64,000 bases of DNA, from positions 1 through 64,000 of the forward strand of contig NZ_JAIOUV010000010.1 in NCBI RefSeq assembly GCF_019931145.1, in the 5' to 3' direction. Of this stretch, positions 32,779 to 41,839 are shown one piece after another. The notes under the pieces were generated by a model. The model made no database searches. It saw only the letters and a program-made list of their open reading frames with translations, and was not told where the DNA came from. Position numbers and translations under genes: made by a program. Position 1 is the stretch's first letter, and every line of letters begins with the position of its first letter. The DNA comes from Marinicella meishanensis (GTDB taxonomy: Bacteria > Pseudomonadota > Gammaproteobacteria > Xanthomonadales > Marinicellaceae).

Positions 32779-34326
32779 TCAAACACGGGGATCACCGATG
32801 CCGACATATTTCACGCCTGACAAACGGGCCATGTCCTGGTGCCAGGTGGCCAAATCTCGCGGTCCGAAACCGGCCAGTGAATGGTGTCCACAAGCCCGCG
32901 CCATAACCTGCATGAGTTCGGTGGATGCGTTGAAAAAGTTGTGCAACTGTTGCGCCGATTTGGCCACATGCAAGCGCTGGCGCAAATCGGCATTTTGCGT
33001 CGCAATCCCGGCAGGGCACTGGTTGGTGTTGCACATGCGGGCGGCCACACAACCGATGGCTTGCATCGCACTGTTGGACAAGGCCACCCCATCAGCCCCC
33101 AAGGCCAGGGCTTTGACAAAATCAATCGGCACCCGCAAGCCGCCGGTGATGATCAAGGTCACCCGACCGCTGGCGCCCACTTGATCCAGGAATCGACGGG
33201 CCCGGGCCAAAGCAGGGATGGTGGGCACACTGATGTGGTCCCTGAACATGGCGGGTGCCGCGCCGGTGCCGCCACCGCGTCCATCCAAAATGATGTAATC
33301 GGCACTGGCATCCAATGCGAATTGCAGGTCATCTTCAATGTGGTTGGCACTCAGCTTGAAGCCAATGGGGATGCCGCCGGTGAGCTCGCGCACGCGATCG
33401 GCAAAGCGTTTGAAATCGGCCGTTGTGTGCAGATCTTTGAACGTGGGTGGTGATATCGCTGGGGTGCCTTCGGGGATGCCCCTGACTTGTGAGATTTTGC
33501 CGATGTTCTTGTTCCCGGGCAAGTGTCCACCGGTGCCGGTTTTGGCCCCCTGTCCTCCTTTGAAATGAAAGGCCTGAACCCGGTCCAGCAAGGCTTCTTG
33601 GTAACCAAATCCAGCGCTGGCCAGCTCATAAAAATAACGCGAATTGGCCTCTTGCTCTTCGGGCAACATGCCCCCTTCGCCGGAACAAATCCCGGTACCG
33701 GCCAGTTCAGCCCCGGTGGCCAGGGCCACTTTGGCTTCTTCGGACAAAGCGCCAAAACTCATGTCAGAAACCAACAAAGGGATCTTCAACACCAGCGGTT
33801 TTTTGGCGGCCGGCCCAACCACCAGCTCTGTGGCCACCGGCGCCTCTTCCATCAACGGCTTGCGCGCCATTTGGGCCACCATTAATTGCAAATCATCCCA
33901 ATGGGGCAGCTGATGGCGCGGCACCCCCATGGACGTCATGGGCCCATGGTGCCCCATGTTGGACAACCCCTCCCGCGCCAACTGATGGATGAATTCAACC
34001 GTCGGTTCTTCCGTGGTGGCACGGGCCACCGGCGCAGCCGATTCTTTGGCTTTCGTACCTGGACCTTCCTGGCCCACCATGCCCACGTCAAATTTTTTGT
34101 GGGTGCCATCGCAATAGGGGGCGTTTTGGGTGTGCTTGCATTGGCACAAATAGGCCGGGCCATCGGCCTCAGCCACAAAGGGCTTGGGGGTGAATTCCGT
34201 ACCGGCATGAGAGCCATCACAAAAGGGTTGACTGTTGGAACGGCCACACACACAAAAGTGGTATTCCTGACCTTGCTTCAGTTCAACTTTGGCGGGCTTG
34301 TTGTTGGCGATGATCGGGTGACTCAT
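32779..34326 (-). CDS. CDGSH iron-sulfur domain fused to glutamate synthase-like FMN domain
   Basis: From ATG 34326 (GGAGG site 7 bases upstream) the product has 515 residues. Two CDGSH motifs occur at the N-terminus: 'CVCGRSNSQPFCDGSHAG' and 'CQCKHTQNAPYCDGTHK', each expected to bind a 2Fe-2S cluster with 3Cys-1His ligation. From about residue 130 there is a glutamate-synthase central/FMN domain ('DMSFGALSEEAKVAL', 'CSGEGGMLPEE', 'KGGQGAKTGTGGHLPG', 'ILDGRGGGTGAAP', 'NTNQCPAGIATQ'). There is no glutaminase domain. Such stand-alone FMN proteins may be ammonia- or amino-acid-linked oxidoreductases; the CDGSH part is probably the electron donor. Downstream gene: arginase family. Confidence 0.93.
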   Translation of the reverse strand: MSHPIIANNKPAKVELKQGQEYHFCVCGRSNSQPFCDGSHAGTEFTPKPFVAEADGPAYLCQCKHTQNAPYCDGTHKKFDVGMVGQEGPGTKAKESAAPVARATTEEPTVEFIHQLAREGLSNMGHHGPMTSMGVPRHQLPHWDDLQLMVAQMARKPLMEEAPVATELVVGPAAKKPLVLKIPLLVSDMSFGALSEEAKVALATGAELAGTGICSGEGGMLPEEQEANSRYFYELASAGFGYQEALLDRVQAFHFKGGQGAKTGTGGHLPGNKNIGKISQVRGIPEGTPAISPPTFKDLHTTADFKRFADRVRELTGGIPIGFKLSANHIEDDLQFALDASADYIILDGRGGGTGAAPAMFRDHISVPTIPALARARRFLDQVGASGRVTLIITGGLRVPIDFVKALALGADGVALSNSAMQAIGCVAARMCNTNQCPAGIATQNADLRQRLHVAKSAQQLHNFFNASTELMQVMARACGHHSLAGFGPRDLATWHQDMARLSGVKYVGIGDPRV

Positions 34327-34419
34327 GATTTCCTCCAATGGCTGAATGCGTGGGTGTTCAAGCCCATCACTTTAGCACAGTTCAGCCCACCGTCCGCAGA
34401 CCGCATACACCTGGCATGC

Positions 34420-35820
34420 TTATGGTTGGTTGACGGCTCTGATTTGCCCATCGGCCTGGACCACATAATCGGCCGCTTCATCGGTAGCCGCCCATTGCAC
34501 CCGCTGTCCCAGCTCGACACCGCGGTAACTGGGCACATCGCTGGTCAGGCGGATGAACAACCAGCGTGGTGCGCCCTCGTCGAGGCGCAAACGCAGCGCT
34601 TGATCTGCGGGGTGCTGGGCCACGGCCTGGGCCAAAGCCGGAGAAAAAACCGCCTGGATGCGACCGGCATCGCGCAACAGCAAGGCTGTGTTGACCCCAT
34701 GCCACACACTCAACAGACTCAACAGCATGATCCACACCCGACCCCAGCGCTGGCAGTGTCGCCAGGCAGCGGCCACCAGCAACACCAGACCGGCGGCGAA
34801 CAAATAGCCATACTGAGCGGCACTGGCCGCCAATGGCAACACCGGCGCCAACAGCGCCAAGCCACCCAACAAAGCTGCCCAAAACAAACGCCGATGGGCC
34901 AGCCACAGGATGACAAACAAGCCCAAAACCAAGCTGGCTGCGACCACCGTCGAGCCCCGCAAGCCTTTGGCCAATGTGGTGTGTGGTTCGGTGAGGTGCG
35001 GTGAGATCCAATACAGGTGGTATTCCAACCAGCGCCACGGCATCTGCCACAGACTCAGCCCATAATGGGTGTTCTCTGGTTGTGACAACAACACCGGCAG
35101 ACGCAAAGCCAGGTAAGCCAAGGCCACCAAGCCAGCACCCCAGGTGGCCATAAACCACACTTTTTGACGGCCACCCAACAGCCAAATCACACCCAACACC
35201 GCTGGCAAGGACAAGGCAGATTCTTTGCTGATCAATGCCACGGCCGTGAACCCAGCACCCAGCAGCAGGGCCATTAATGGCCGTTGTGTGCGACACAATT
35301 GCGACAACATCGACAAGGCAAACGACATGACCAACAGGTCGGCCATGGTGGCCACCCAGCCATGGACATACATGGCATAAGGTGAAGCCACGAACAGCAG
35401 GGTCCCAGTCATGGCCGGCCATACCGATAAACCAAACCGACGCGCAGCCAACCACAAGAGGCTGGCATTGAGGCTGCCCCACAGCACCAACACGCCATGG
35501 AAAACCATCGGTTGGTCAAAGCACCAATAAGACAACAACCGCCACAAATTGAAGGTCAAGGGCCGGTATTGGTAATCTGAGAATGCCAGCCAATCATTCC
35601 AGCGCATGGCCGACAAACCGGCCACATCAGCCCACGCCGCCCATTGCAGTTCATCATGGCTGAAATACCCGGGATTGAAAACCAACGGCAGTTGCAGCAA
35701 CACCGCCAACAGACCCACCAAGACCAACAACAGCCCGACTGGGCACCGCTGCAACCACCGGGTCAAAGCATGGTTGTTCTGTGGGTTGGCGGCTTCATGG
35801 GTGGGCGTGGCTTGGGTCAT
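34420..35820 (-). CDS. polytopic membrane protein, glycosyltransferase-39-like
   Basis: A 466-residue protein with about ten membrane helices and an Asp pair in 'NPGYFSHDELQW', which resembles the first periplasmic loop of lipid-linked-sugar glycosyltransferases of the PMT/ArnT kind. The C-terminal ~70 residues are soluble. The start at 35820 excludes an N-terminal stretch that only shadows the next gene. Acceptor and donor are unknown. Confidence 0.7.
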   Translation of the reverse strand: MTQATPTHEAANPQNNHALTRWLQRCPVGLLLVLVGLLAVLLQLPLVFNPGYFSHDELQWAAWADVAGLSAMRWNDWLAFSDYQYRPLTFNLWRLLSYWCFDQPMVFHGVLVLWGSLNASLLWLAARRFGLSVWPAMTGTLLFVASPYAMYVHGWVATMADLLVMSFALSMLSQLCRTQRPLMALLLGAGFTAVALISKESALSLPAVLGVIWLLGGRQKVWFMATWGAGLVALAYLALRLPVLLSQPENTHYGLSLWQMPWRWLEYHLYWISPHLTEPHTTLAKGLRGSTVVAASLVLGLFVILWLAHRRLFWAALLGGLALLAPVLPLAASAAQYGYLFAAGLVLLVAAAWRHCQRWGRVWIMLLSLLSVWHGVNTALLLRDAGRIQAVFSPALAQAVAQHPADQALRLRLDEGAPRWLFIRLTSDVPSYRGVELGQRVQWAATDEAADYVVQADGQIRAVNQP

Positions 35821-35830
35821 GGGCTGCTGA

Positions 35831-36319
35831 TCACAATTTCTGACAATACCAAACACTGGGGATGCTGACATCGAAGCCGGCATTTTCATAGGCTTTGCGG
35901 GCCGGCGCATGGCTGGGGTCGCCGCCGGTGGCCACCGTCGCCACCTGCACACCGGCTTGGCGCATCAGCTGCAGCACCTCTTGATACATCTTCGTACCAA
36001 TGCCTTGTCCGGCCATGGTTGGATCGACTGCATTCAAACCAATTTCACCCACTTGGCAGGCCGCATCCCACTGATAGGCGGTAAAGCCCACCAACTGCTG
36101 ATTGGCCTCAACCGCCAACAAGCGCCATGGGGAATCACTGTGCCACATGGCGGCCAATTCATCGGCTTGGGCCATGTCCTCCTGCTCCTGGGCCAGGCGA
36201 TAGATGTCATCGCCCAAAATGTGCTTGAACGAGGCAAACACCGGGGCAAAAGCCGCGGCCCTGATGCTCTCGATTTGGTCCGCATCTTGGGCCTCAGCGG
36301 GTCTGAACTGGATGTGCAT
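35831..36319 (-). CDS. GNAT family N-acetyltransferase
   Basis: A 162-residue acetyltransferase with 'GEIGLNAVDPTMAGQGIGTKMYQEVL' including the acetyl-CoA loop and 'SHAPARKAYENAGFD' at the end. Start ATG 36319 chosen over an upstream in-frame codon. Eleven bases separate it from the membrane glycosyltransferase gene downstream. Substrate unknown. Confidence 0.87.
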   Translation of the reverse strand: MHIQFRPAEAQDADQIESIRAAAFAPVFASFKHILGDDIYRLAQEQEDMAQADELAAMWHSDSPWRLLAVEANQQLVGFTAYQWDAACQVGEIGLNAVDPTMAGQGIGTKMYQEVLQLMRQAGVQVATVATGGDPSHAPARKAYENAGFDVSIPSVWYCQKL

Positions 36320-36365
36320 GTCATTGGTCCGTATCAGCAAAGACCACACTTTAAATTGAATGCCA

Positions 36366-36395
36366 CAAAAAAGCCAGCACCGAACGGTGCTGGCT
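36366..36395 (-). terminator. rho-independent terminator after hybrid kinase gene
   Basis: AGCCAGCACCG (36372-36382) and CGGTGCTGGCT (36385-36395) form an 11-bp perfect stem. On the minus strand it is followed by six T, so it ends the transcript of the hybrid kinase gene upstream. Confidence 0.85.
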
Positions 36396-36443
36396 TGCTG
36401 GGTCAGATTTAAGCAATACCATTGAGGGCAGATTCACCCAGCA

Positions 36444-38618
36444 TCACTGCTTTTTCAACAACCAGAATTGCAGCATTTGTTGGATCAGGCGGATGTCAAT
36501 CGGTTTGGTCATGTAGTCATTCATGCCGGCTTCCAGGCAGGCCTCGCGGGCCCCTTCCTGGTCATTGGAGGTCATGGCGATGATGGGGATGTTGGGATTT
36601 TTCACTTGGCTTGACAAAGAGCGGATCTTGCGGGTGGTTTGGTAGCCATCCATTTTTGGCATCAAACAATCCATGATCACCAAGTCGTAATCGTGTTGGC
36701 GCAACATGTAAATGGCTTCCTGGCCGCTGTTGACCAAATCGATGTCCAGACCAAACACTTCCAAAGTGCCTTTGGCCACCAGCAAACTGGTGCGGTTGTC
36801 ATCGACCACCAACACTTTGGCCGACAGGGTCTGGATGCCTTTTTGTTTGGCTTGCATGGCCTGGGTGATGTTTTTTATTCCGGCGGCTTTGTACAAGCGC
36901 ACGGTCAGCCAAAAATGGGCGCCATGGCCTTTGTGTTGGCTGTAACCGACTTGTCCACCCATCAATTGGGCCAAACCCTGGGCCAAACTCAAGCCCAAAC
37001 CGGTGCCGCCCACTGAGCCGCTGGCTGAACCATCGGCTTGCACAAAGCGGTTGAACAAATGAGCCTGTTGGGATTTTTTCACCCCTGGGCCTGAATCAAT
37101 CACATCAAACCGCAACATGGCCCCGGCCCGGTTTTTTTTAACCATTTTGGCCAACAGCTTGATCTCACCTTGTTCGGTGTGTTTCAAGGCATTGGAAAAC
37201 AACTGTTCCAAAATCTGTGACAAGCGGTGGTCATCACCTTTGTAATAGGGGTGCATGTTGGGATCAATGTGGTGTTTCAAGCCCAAGCCTTTGGCCTCGC
37301 AGCGCTCCTGAGCGGTGTCGATGAACGACTGCAACAAGGCTTTGAGGTCAAAGTCCCGTTCCACCAATTGCAAGGTGCCGGCATCCAGTTTGGTCACATC
37401 CAAGATGTCATTGAACACATTTAACAAGGCATCGGCGCTGCGTTTAATCACCCGGGTGCGCATTTGTTGATCCGGGTTCAAACCTTTGTTCTGCAACAAC
37501 ACATTGGCATGACTCAAGACCCCGTTCAACGGCGTGAACACCGCTTGGGAGATGTGCTCGTAATAAGCCGATTTCGCTTGATTTTCGGCCTCAGCGGAGT
37601 TGATTTGCTCGGTTAATTGGGCCACCTGCTGTTGTTGTCCGGTGGCATCGCGCACCACACAATAACACCCCAAACCTGATTTCAATGGCACCGCAGTCAA
37701 GGTCAATTCAACTGGAAAGTGACTGCCATCTCGCCGCACCCCAGTACCCAGCACCTGGCAGCTGCCTTGCTGTTCCAAGCTGGCTTTGGCTGCTTTGAAG
37801 GCATCTGGCGAGAGGCGGCCTGAAGGGTTTGGCGGCAGCACCAGCTGTTTGGGCTTGACTTTCAACAAGGCCTTAACATCAACATAACCCAACAATTTCG
37901 CGGCTGCGGGGTTGGCTTGGTAAATTTTTTCCGGGCTGACCAACAAACTGGCATCGGCCGAATTTTTGAACCAGGTAAGGTGGCGATCATCGCGCTTGCG
38001 CCAAGCCATTTCTCGTTGTTTTGAAGCGAATGCCATGGACTGTGAGGTGAAGTAGTCGTGCTGAAATTTTTTGCCGTGGCTGTATGAAATGTAACCCTGA
38101 AAAGCCAAATAAGCCAACAGGGGCAATCCCAATAACTGCCCCGTCACCACCACCATGATCAACAACGGACCGATGGCCATGGCGGCATAGATCAGCATCG
38201 CATTGAGACTGGGAGACAACAGTTTGATGGCCACCACGCTGACCCCTGAGACCAGCAACAACAAATAATTCTGATGGCTGACGGACTCAGCCACATACAG
38301 CAAAGCGCAGGCAGAACCCCAGACCAGGGCCACCAGACCGACCCCCAGCAAAAACTTCTGTTCCCATTCTTGGGTGCTGAAATCCTGTCGATCGCGCACT
38401 TGCTGGAATGCCAGGTGTAACCAGCCATGGTAACCGGCTGTGGCCAATGCCAGCACAGTCCACGGCATCAACCGCCACCAAGAAATGTGCGCGGCAAACA
38501 AAATCAGGATGATGACCGTGACCACCGTTGAACCAATGATGTGATTGGCCAACATCGGCGCATACAACAGCCGCAACCGTTCCTGTTCTGTCTTTTTACT
38601 GAGTGATACACCCTTCAT
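36444..38618 (-). CDS. hybrid sensor kinase lacking the phospho-accepting histidine
   Basis: The 724-residue protein has about five membrane helices (residues ~22-190), a PAS domain (~210-330), a dimerisation region, an ATPase domain with intact 'LEQLFSNALKHTE', 'DSGPGV' and 'GGTGLGLSLAQGLAQLMGG', and a receiver domain ('VVDDNRTSLLVA', 'VIMDCLMPKMDGYQ', 'AMTSN', 'TKPIDI'). The H box reads 'HISQAVFTPLNGVLSH' where ISHEIRTPLNG is expected, so Gln358 (codon CAA at 37545-37547) replaces the histidine. ATP binding and the receiver look functional, so it may sense ATP or partner proteins, or its receiver may be phosphorylated by another kinase. A TTG at 38690 is an alternative start. Confidence 0.9.
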   Translation of the reverse strand: MKGVSLSKKTEQERLRLLYAPMLANHIIGSTVVTVIILILFAAHISWWRLMPWTVLALATAGYHGWLHLAFQQVRDRQDFSTQEWEQKFLLGVGLVALVWGSACALLYVAESVSHQNYLLLLVSGVSVVAIKLLSPSLNAMLIYAAMAIGPLLIMVVVTGQLLGLPLLAYLAFQGYISYSHGKKFQHDYFTSQSMAFASKQREMAWRKRDDRHLTWFKNSADASLLVSPEKIYQANPAAAKLLGYVDVKALLKVKPKQLVLPPNPSGRLSPDAFKAAKASLEQQGSCQVLGTGVRRDGSHFPVELTLTAVPLKSGLGCYCVVRDATGQQQQVAQLTEQINSAEAENQAKSAYYEHISQAVFTPLNGVLSHANVLLQNKGLNPDQQMRTRVIKRSADALLNVFNDILDVTKLDAGTLQLVERDFDLKALLQSFIDTAQERCEAKGLGLKHHIDPNMHPYYKGDDHRLSQILEQLFSNALKHTEQGEIKLLAKMVKKNRAGAMLRFDVIDSGPGVKKSQQAHLFNRFVQADGSASGSVGGTGLGLSLAQGLAQLMGGQVGYSQHKGHGAHFWLTVRLYKAAGIKNITQAMQAKQKGIQTLSAKVLVVDDNRTSLLVAKGTLEVFGLDIDLVNSGQEAIYMLRQHDYDLVIMDCLMPKMDGYQTTRKIRSLSSQVKNPNIPIIAMTSNDQEGAREACLEAGMNDYMTKPIDIRLIQQMLQFWLLKKQ

Positions 38619-38849
38619 TATTTGCTTGCCCACAACCACCCCTGAGCTGATAGGAGTCGTTATTATTCTACGATTGTTAACCGACAACAAGCGTTGATTG
38701 CCATTTAATTATGAGGGCACAAAGGAATGTTTTGAGACAATCAACGCCGTCCGAATGACCCGTCCTGATGTCATCCAGACTCCCCATGATAAGCCAATTT
38801 TGTCAACAAAAATGAGACGCAGGCCTCATTTGTGACCAATTTTTCGCAT

Positions 38850-39424
38850 GGGCTTGAATGACTCGGAATCAGTTGCTCGTTGTGTGCAGCGTTTGCCAGT
38901 GTTGCTGGCCCGCAACGGCCAAGGCGGCGGCAGCTGGGCAGACCGACAGGAGTTGCGCTTTGTTGACAGCCATTTCACCCTCAACAAATCACCTCGGCCC
39001 TGAACGATGCGGTGATGGCCACGGTGTCGGCAGCCAACAGTGTGCATGTGATCAACAACTCCATCTTCCATGAGCCATTGACCAATCAATTGGGCAATTT
39101 CATTGGCGGATCGGGCAACAAAGACTGAAACCTGGTGGACAACACCTTCGGCTGGAACAACCACGCCAACACGTTATTGGATGACCCGTCATTCGTCGAT
39201 GCGGCCAACCATGATTTTCACCTCGAGGCCACCTCGCTGGCCATCGATCGCTGTGCCATGGCAACCCAACCGCCGCTCCCAGCGGCGGGGCAACGGACAT
39301 CGATGGCCAAACTGCTCCGGTGGACCACCCGGAGATCGCCGATGGCTTCGGTCAATTTGACATCGGTGCCGATGAATACCACCCCAGTGATGTGATCTTC
39401 AGCATTGCTTTTGAAAGCAATTGA
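38850..39424 (+). pseudogene. decayed secreted beta-helix repeat protein
   Basis: Three frames together read as one exported parallel beta-helix protein: 'ARNGQGGGSWADRQELRF', then after a shift near 38995 'SALNDAVMATVSAANSVHV' and 'NNSIFHEPLTNQLGNFIGG', an internal TGA at 39126, 'NTFGWNNHANTLLDDPSF', and after a second shift near 39285 'GATDIDGQTAPVDHPEIAD' and 'FDIGADEYHPSDVIFSIAFE'. The 'DPSFVDAANHDFHL...SLAID...DIGADEY' ending is typical of beta-helix (PbH1) surface proteins. At least two frameshifts and one stop show it is inactive. The N-terminal signal peptide is lost. An intact relative lies at 40698. Confidence 0.8.
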
Positions 39425-39447
39425 TGATCAGCGAGACTGCCAAACCC

Positions 39448-39475
39448 AAACCGGCCTTTGCTTGGAGGCCGGTTT
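39448..39475. terminator. hairpin between convergent pseudogene and minus-strand gene
   Basis: AAACCGGCC (39448-39456) and GGCCGGTTT (39467-39475) form a perfect 9-bp stem with a 10-base loop, with A-rich and T-rich flanks on either side. It can serve both directions. Confidence 0.65.
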
Positions 39476-39496
39476 GCTGGTTTTTGGTTCAACCCT

Positions 39497-40420
39497 TTAA
39501 TACTTCTTGCGGGTGGTCTTTTGGGTTTTTTTGACCTTGGTCTGTTGCCCTTTGTTGTTGGTTTTGGTCTTGACCTGACCTTTCTTCACCGTGGTGGTGC
39601 CCTTGCCACGGTTGTTGGTTTTGCTCACCCCTTTTTTCTTGGTGACATGGGTGCCATCGGCGCGGGTGGTGGTTTTTTTCACCCCCACTCGGGTGGTGGA
39701 TGAACCATTGGCCCGGTTGGTTTTACTCACGTGGAAGCTGCGGCTGACTTTGCTTGAAGTGCGTGGTTTGTATACCACCCTTTGCACGGGTTTGAAGTGG
39801 TGGGTTTTGCTCACCACAAAAGTGCTGCGACCGGTGTAGGTCAGCACTTTAGAGCGATACACATTGAAGTGCACAGGACGCCAAGGCTGCCACCATTTGG
39901 GGTGGTATCCCCAGTAGTAAACCGAACGGTACGGGCGATACGCCGGTCGATAGATCCAGGCAATGATGGGCCAGGTGTGCACATGCACTTGGGCTGGCAC
40001 CACATAGTAGTCTGGTCCATAAACCACCTCATGACCATGAATCTGCATTTGGTATTGGTCGTTGGCTTGGGTCACTTCAATGGTGGCGACATCTTGAAAT
40101 TCATCGGCCCCCAAGGCCGCTTGCAAAATGATCACATGGGTGCTGCCAACCACTTCTGACACCACCCGGATGTAGTCCACATAACCATTGTCATCCAGGT
40201 CCAGGTTGTTGATGCCGTTGGCCGGATCATTGATCGCCCGCTCAAAGGCTTCCAGGTTCTCGGTGTCTTTGAACACGGCACTGACCGCCATCAAATCCAA
40301 ATCATGAGCCACCTCTGAACTGGGGGTGACCACCGCCACTTCGGTGGCTGTGCTCGCGGTGGCAGCCCAACAAGCCAAGCTGAATATGATCAGCTGCACG
40401 TTTCGTTTCATTGCTTTCAT
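39497..40420 (-). CDS. secreted protein with basic low-complexity tail
   Basis: A 307-residue product whose ATG at 40420 has a GAGGAG site. It has a signal peptide, a folded region of about 110 residues ('NNLDLDDNGYVDYIRVVSE', an EF-hand-like D-x-D-x-N loop), a Trp/Tyr/Pro-rich segment ('YWGYHPKWWQPWRPVHF') and a ~110-residue Lys/Thr/Ser-rich tail built of short repeats ('KKTTTRADGTHVTKKKG'). The arrangement is known from uncharacterised envelope proteins of Gammaproteobacteria and Bacteroidetes. Tail chemistry suggests contact with polyanions such as DNA or LPS; that is inference. Confidence 0.75.
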   Translation of the reverse strand: MKAMKRNVQLIIFSLACWAATASTATEVAVVTPSSEVAHDLDLMAVSAVFKDTENLEAFERAINDPANGINNLDLDDNGYVDYIRVVSEVVGSTHVIILQAALGADEFQDVATIEVTQANDQYQMQIHGHEVVYGPDYYVVPAQVHVHTWPIIAWIYRPAYRPYRSVYYWGYHPKWWQPWRPVHFNVYRSKVLTYTGRSTFVVSKTHHFKPVQRVVYKPRTSSKVSRSFHVSKTNRANGSSTTRVGVKKTTTRADGTHVTKKKGVSKTNNRGKGTTTVKKGQVKTKTNNKGQQTKVKKTQKTTRKKY

Positions 40421-40697
40421 CTTTGTTCTCCTCAAATCATTTAAATTCTGGTTTCAACCGCCTCTTGGGGATGCTTTTTGTGCATCCGGAATGACCCGGT
40501 CTTGCCAGGTAAAACGCCGCTGCAGGCCTGCGGTTGACAAGCCGACAAGTGGTCTTTTCAAGTTGAGACTTGGATCACACATTACCAGCCGGAGGACTCA
40601 GTAAGCATTCAGTTTGGCCCGCACATCGCTGCAACATGGCTTTTTTGTGCGGTTTCACTGGCTGTGGCATTGAACACCCCAAACACCGGAATTCATC

Positions 40698-41774
40698 ATG
40701 AAAAAAATAATCTTGTTGCTGTCATTATACCTGAGCCCTTGGGCGCAAGCCGACGAGGTGCACTGCGTGGCCACCACCAATGAGTTGATATTGGCCTTGT
40801 TCCTGGCCGGCAATTCTGTTGAGAACGATGTGATCAGAATCAAAGCCGGCAGCTACCACACCCCCGCTGGCGGCTTTGTCTACCAATCCACCAATGACGG
40901 CGATTTGACCCTTTCGGGTGGTTGGGTGGGCACCACCAATGTGCCTTGCCTGCTCAACAATGGTTTCCCCACGTCAACCCAATTACAAGGCCAAAACACG
41001 GACCGCATCCTGGAAATCGTCAGCAACTCCAACCCATTGATCACCATCAACAACCTGACTTTCAGTCAAGGCCAAGCACCCAATGGTGAAGCCGGCGGGG
41101 CCATTTTGATCCCTGAACTGCCGGTCTTCACGGGTGGCCTGGTCATCAACCAGAGCCGTTTTATGCACAACCGCGGCACCCAAGGCAGCGCGGTGCGGAT
41201 CGACCAAGCCAGCTATGTTGAAGTGGCCAACAGTGTGTTCATCGACAACACCACCGACTCCGGTGGCGGCGCAGTGCGGGTGGCCCTGGATGAGCAAGAC
41301 CTGCTGTATTTTTACAACAACAACGTGATGCACAATGTGCTGGGCGATGAAATCAGGGATGCCGTCACCGGCCTGGTGGTGATCAGTTTCGATGCGGCCC
41401 ATGCCTTGGTGGCCAACAACGTGTTTTATGCCAACGACTTGTTCGGCTTCGGTCACACCGGCATGGGCCAAATTCATGTTTACCACAATTTATTGAGTCA
41501 AGCCGAAGACAACGATGTGTTCAACCTCAACAACCTCACCTTTGCCAACCCACAGTTCACCGATGACACCAATAACCTCACCCCCCTGCTTTCATCACCG
41601 CTGATCAACCGGGGGCTGATGCCCACAGACCATGCACTGCCCTTGATTCAGAATTGGCCATTGGGCAGTCAAGACCACAACCGGGGCCCACGCGTGCAAG
41701 ACCGGCGCATTGAAATTGGCGCCTTTGAAGCCTTACCTGAAGTGCCGATCTTCGCCACTGACTTTGGTGCTTGA
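40698..41774 (+). CDS. secreted right-handed beta-helix protein
   Basis: The 358-residue protein has a signal peptide ('IILLLSLYLSPWAQADE') and a repeat-rich body with short strands and Asn/Gly turns ('NPLITINNLTFSQGQ', 'VINQSRFMHNRGTQGSAVRI', 'VEVANSVFIDNTTDSGGGAV'), the pattern of a parallel beta-helix surface protein. It ends 'DRRIEIGAFEALPEVPIFATDFGA', with the C-terminal IFxxxF motif shared by neighbours. Probably exported and possibly surface-bound. It is the intact relative of the pseudogene at 38850. Confidence 0.85.
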   Translation: MKKIILLLSLYLSPWAQADEVHCVATTNELILALFLAGNSVENDVIRIKAGSYHTPAGGFVYQSTNDGDLTLSGGWVGTTNVPCLLNNGFPTSTQLQGQNTDRILEIVSNSNPLITINNLTFSQGQAPNGEAGGAILIPELPVFTGGLVINQSRFMHNRGTQGSAVRIDQASYVEVANSVFIDNTTDSGGGAVRVALDEQDLLYFYNNNVMHNVLGDEIRDAVTGLVVISFDAAHALVANNVFYANDLFGFGHTGMGQIHVYHNLLSQAEDNDVFNLNNLTFANPQFTDDTNNLTPLLSSPLINRGLMPTDHALPLIQNWPLGSQDHNRGPRVQDRRIEIGAFEALPEVPIFATDFGA

Positions 41775-41839
41775 TGGGCCGCCAGAAACCGACGCTGTGT
41801 TATACTCATTGCCGTGTTCAATGAGTGTGTGTGTAAGCC

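Noticed and set aside
34420..35952. Longer N-terminus for the membrane glycosyltransferase
   Set aside because: The extension only shadows the GNAT gene at 35831 in another frame.
40469..40487. GGATGC/GCATCC hairpin between divergent genes
   Set aside because: A 6-bp stem in this region is within chance expectation and lacks terminator features.
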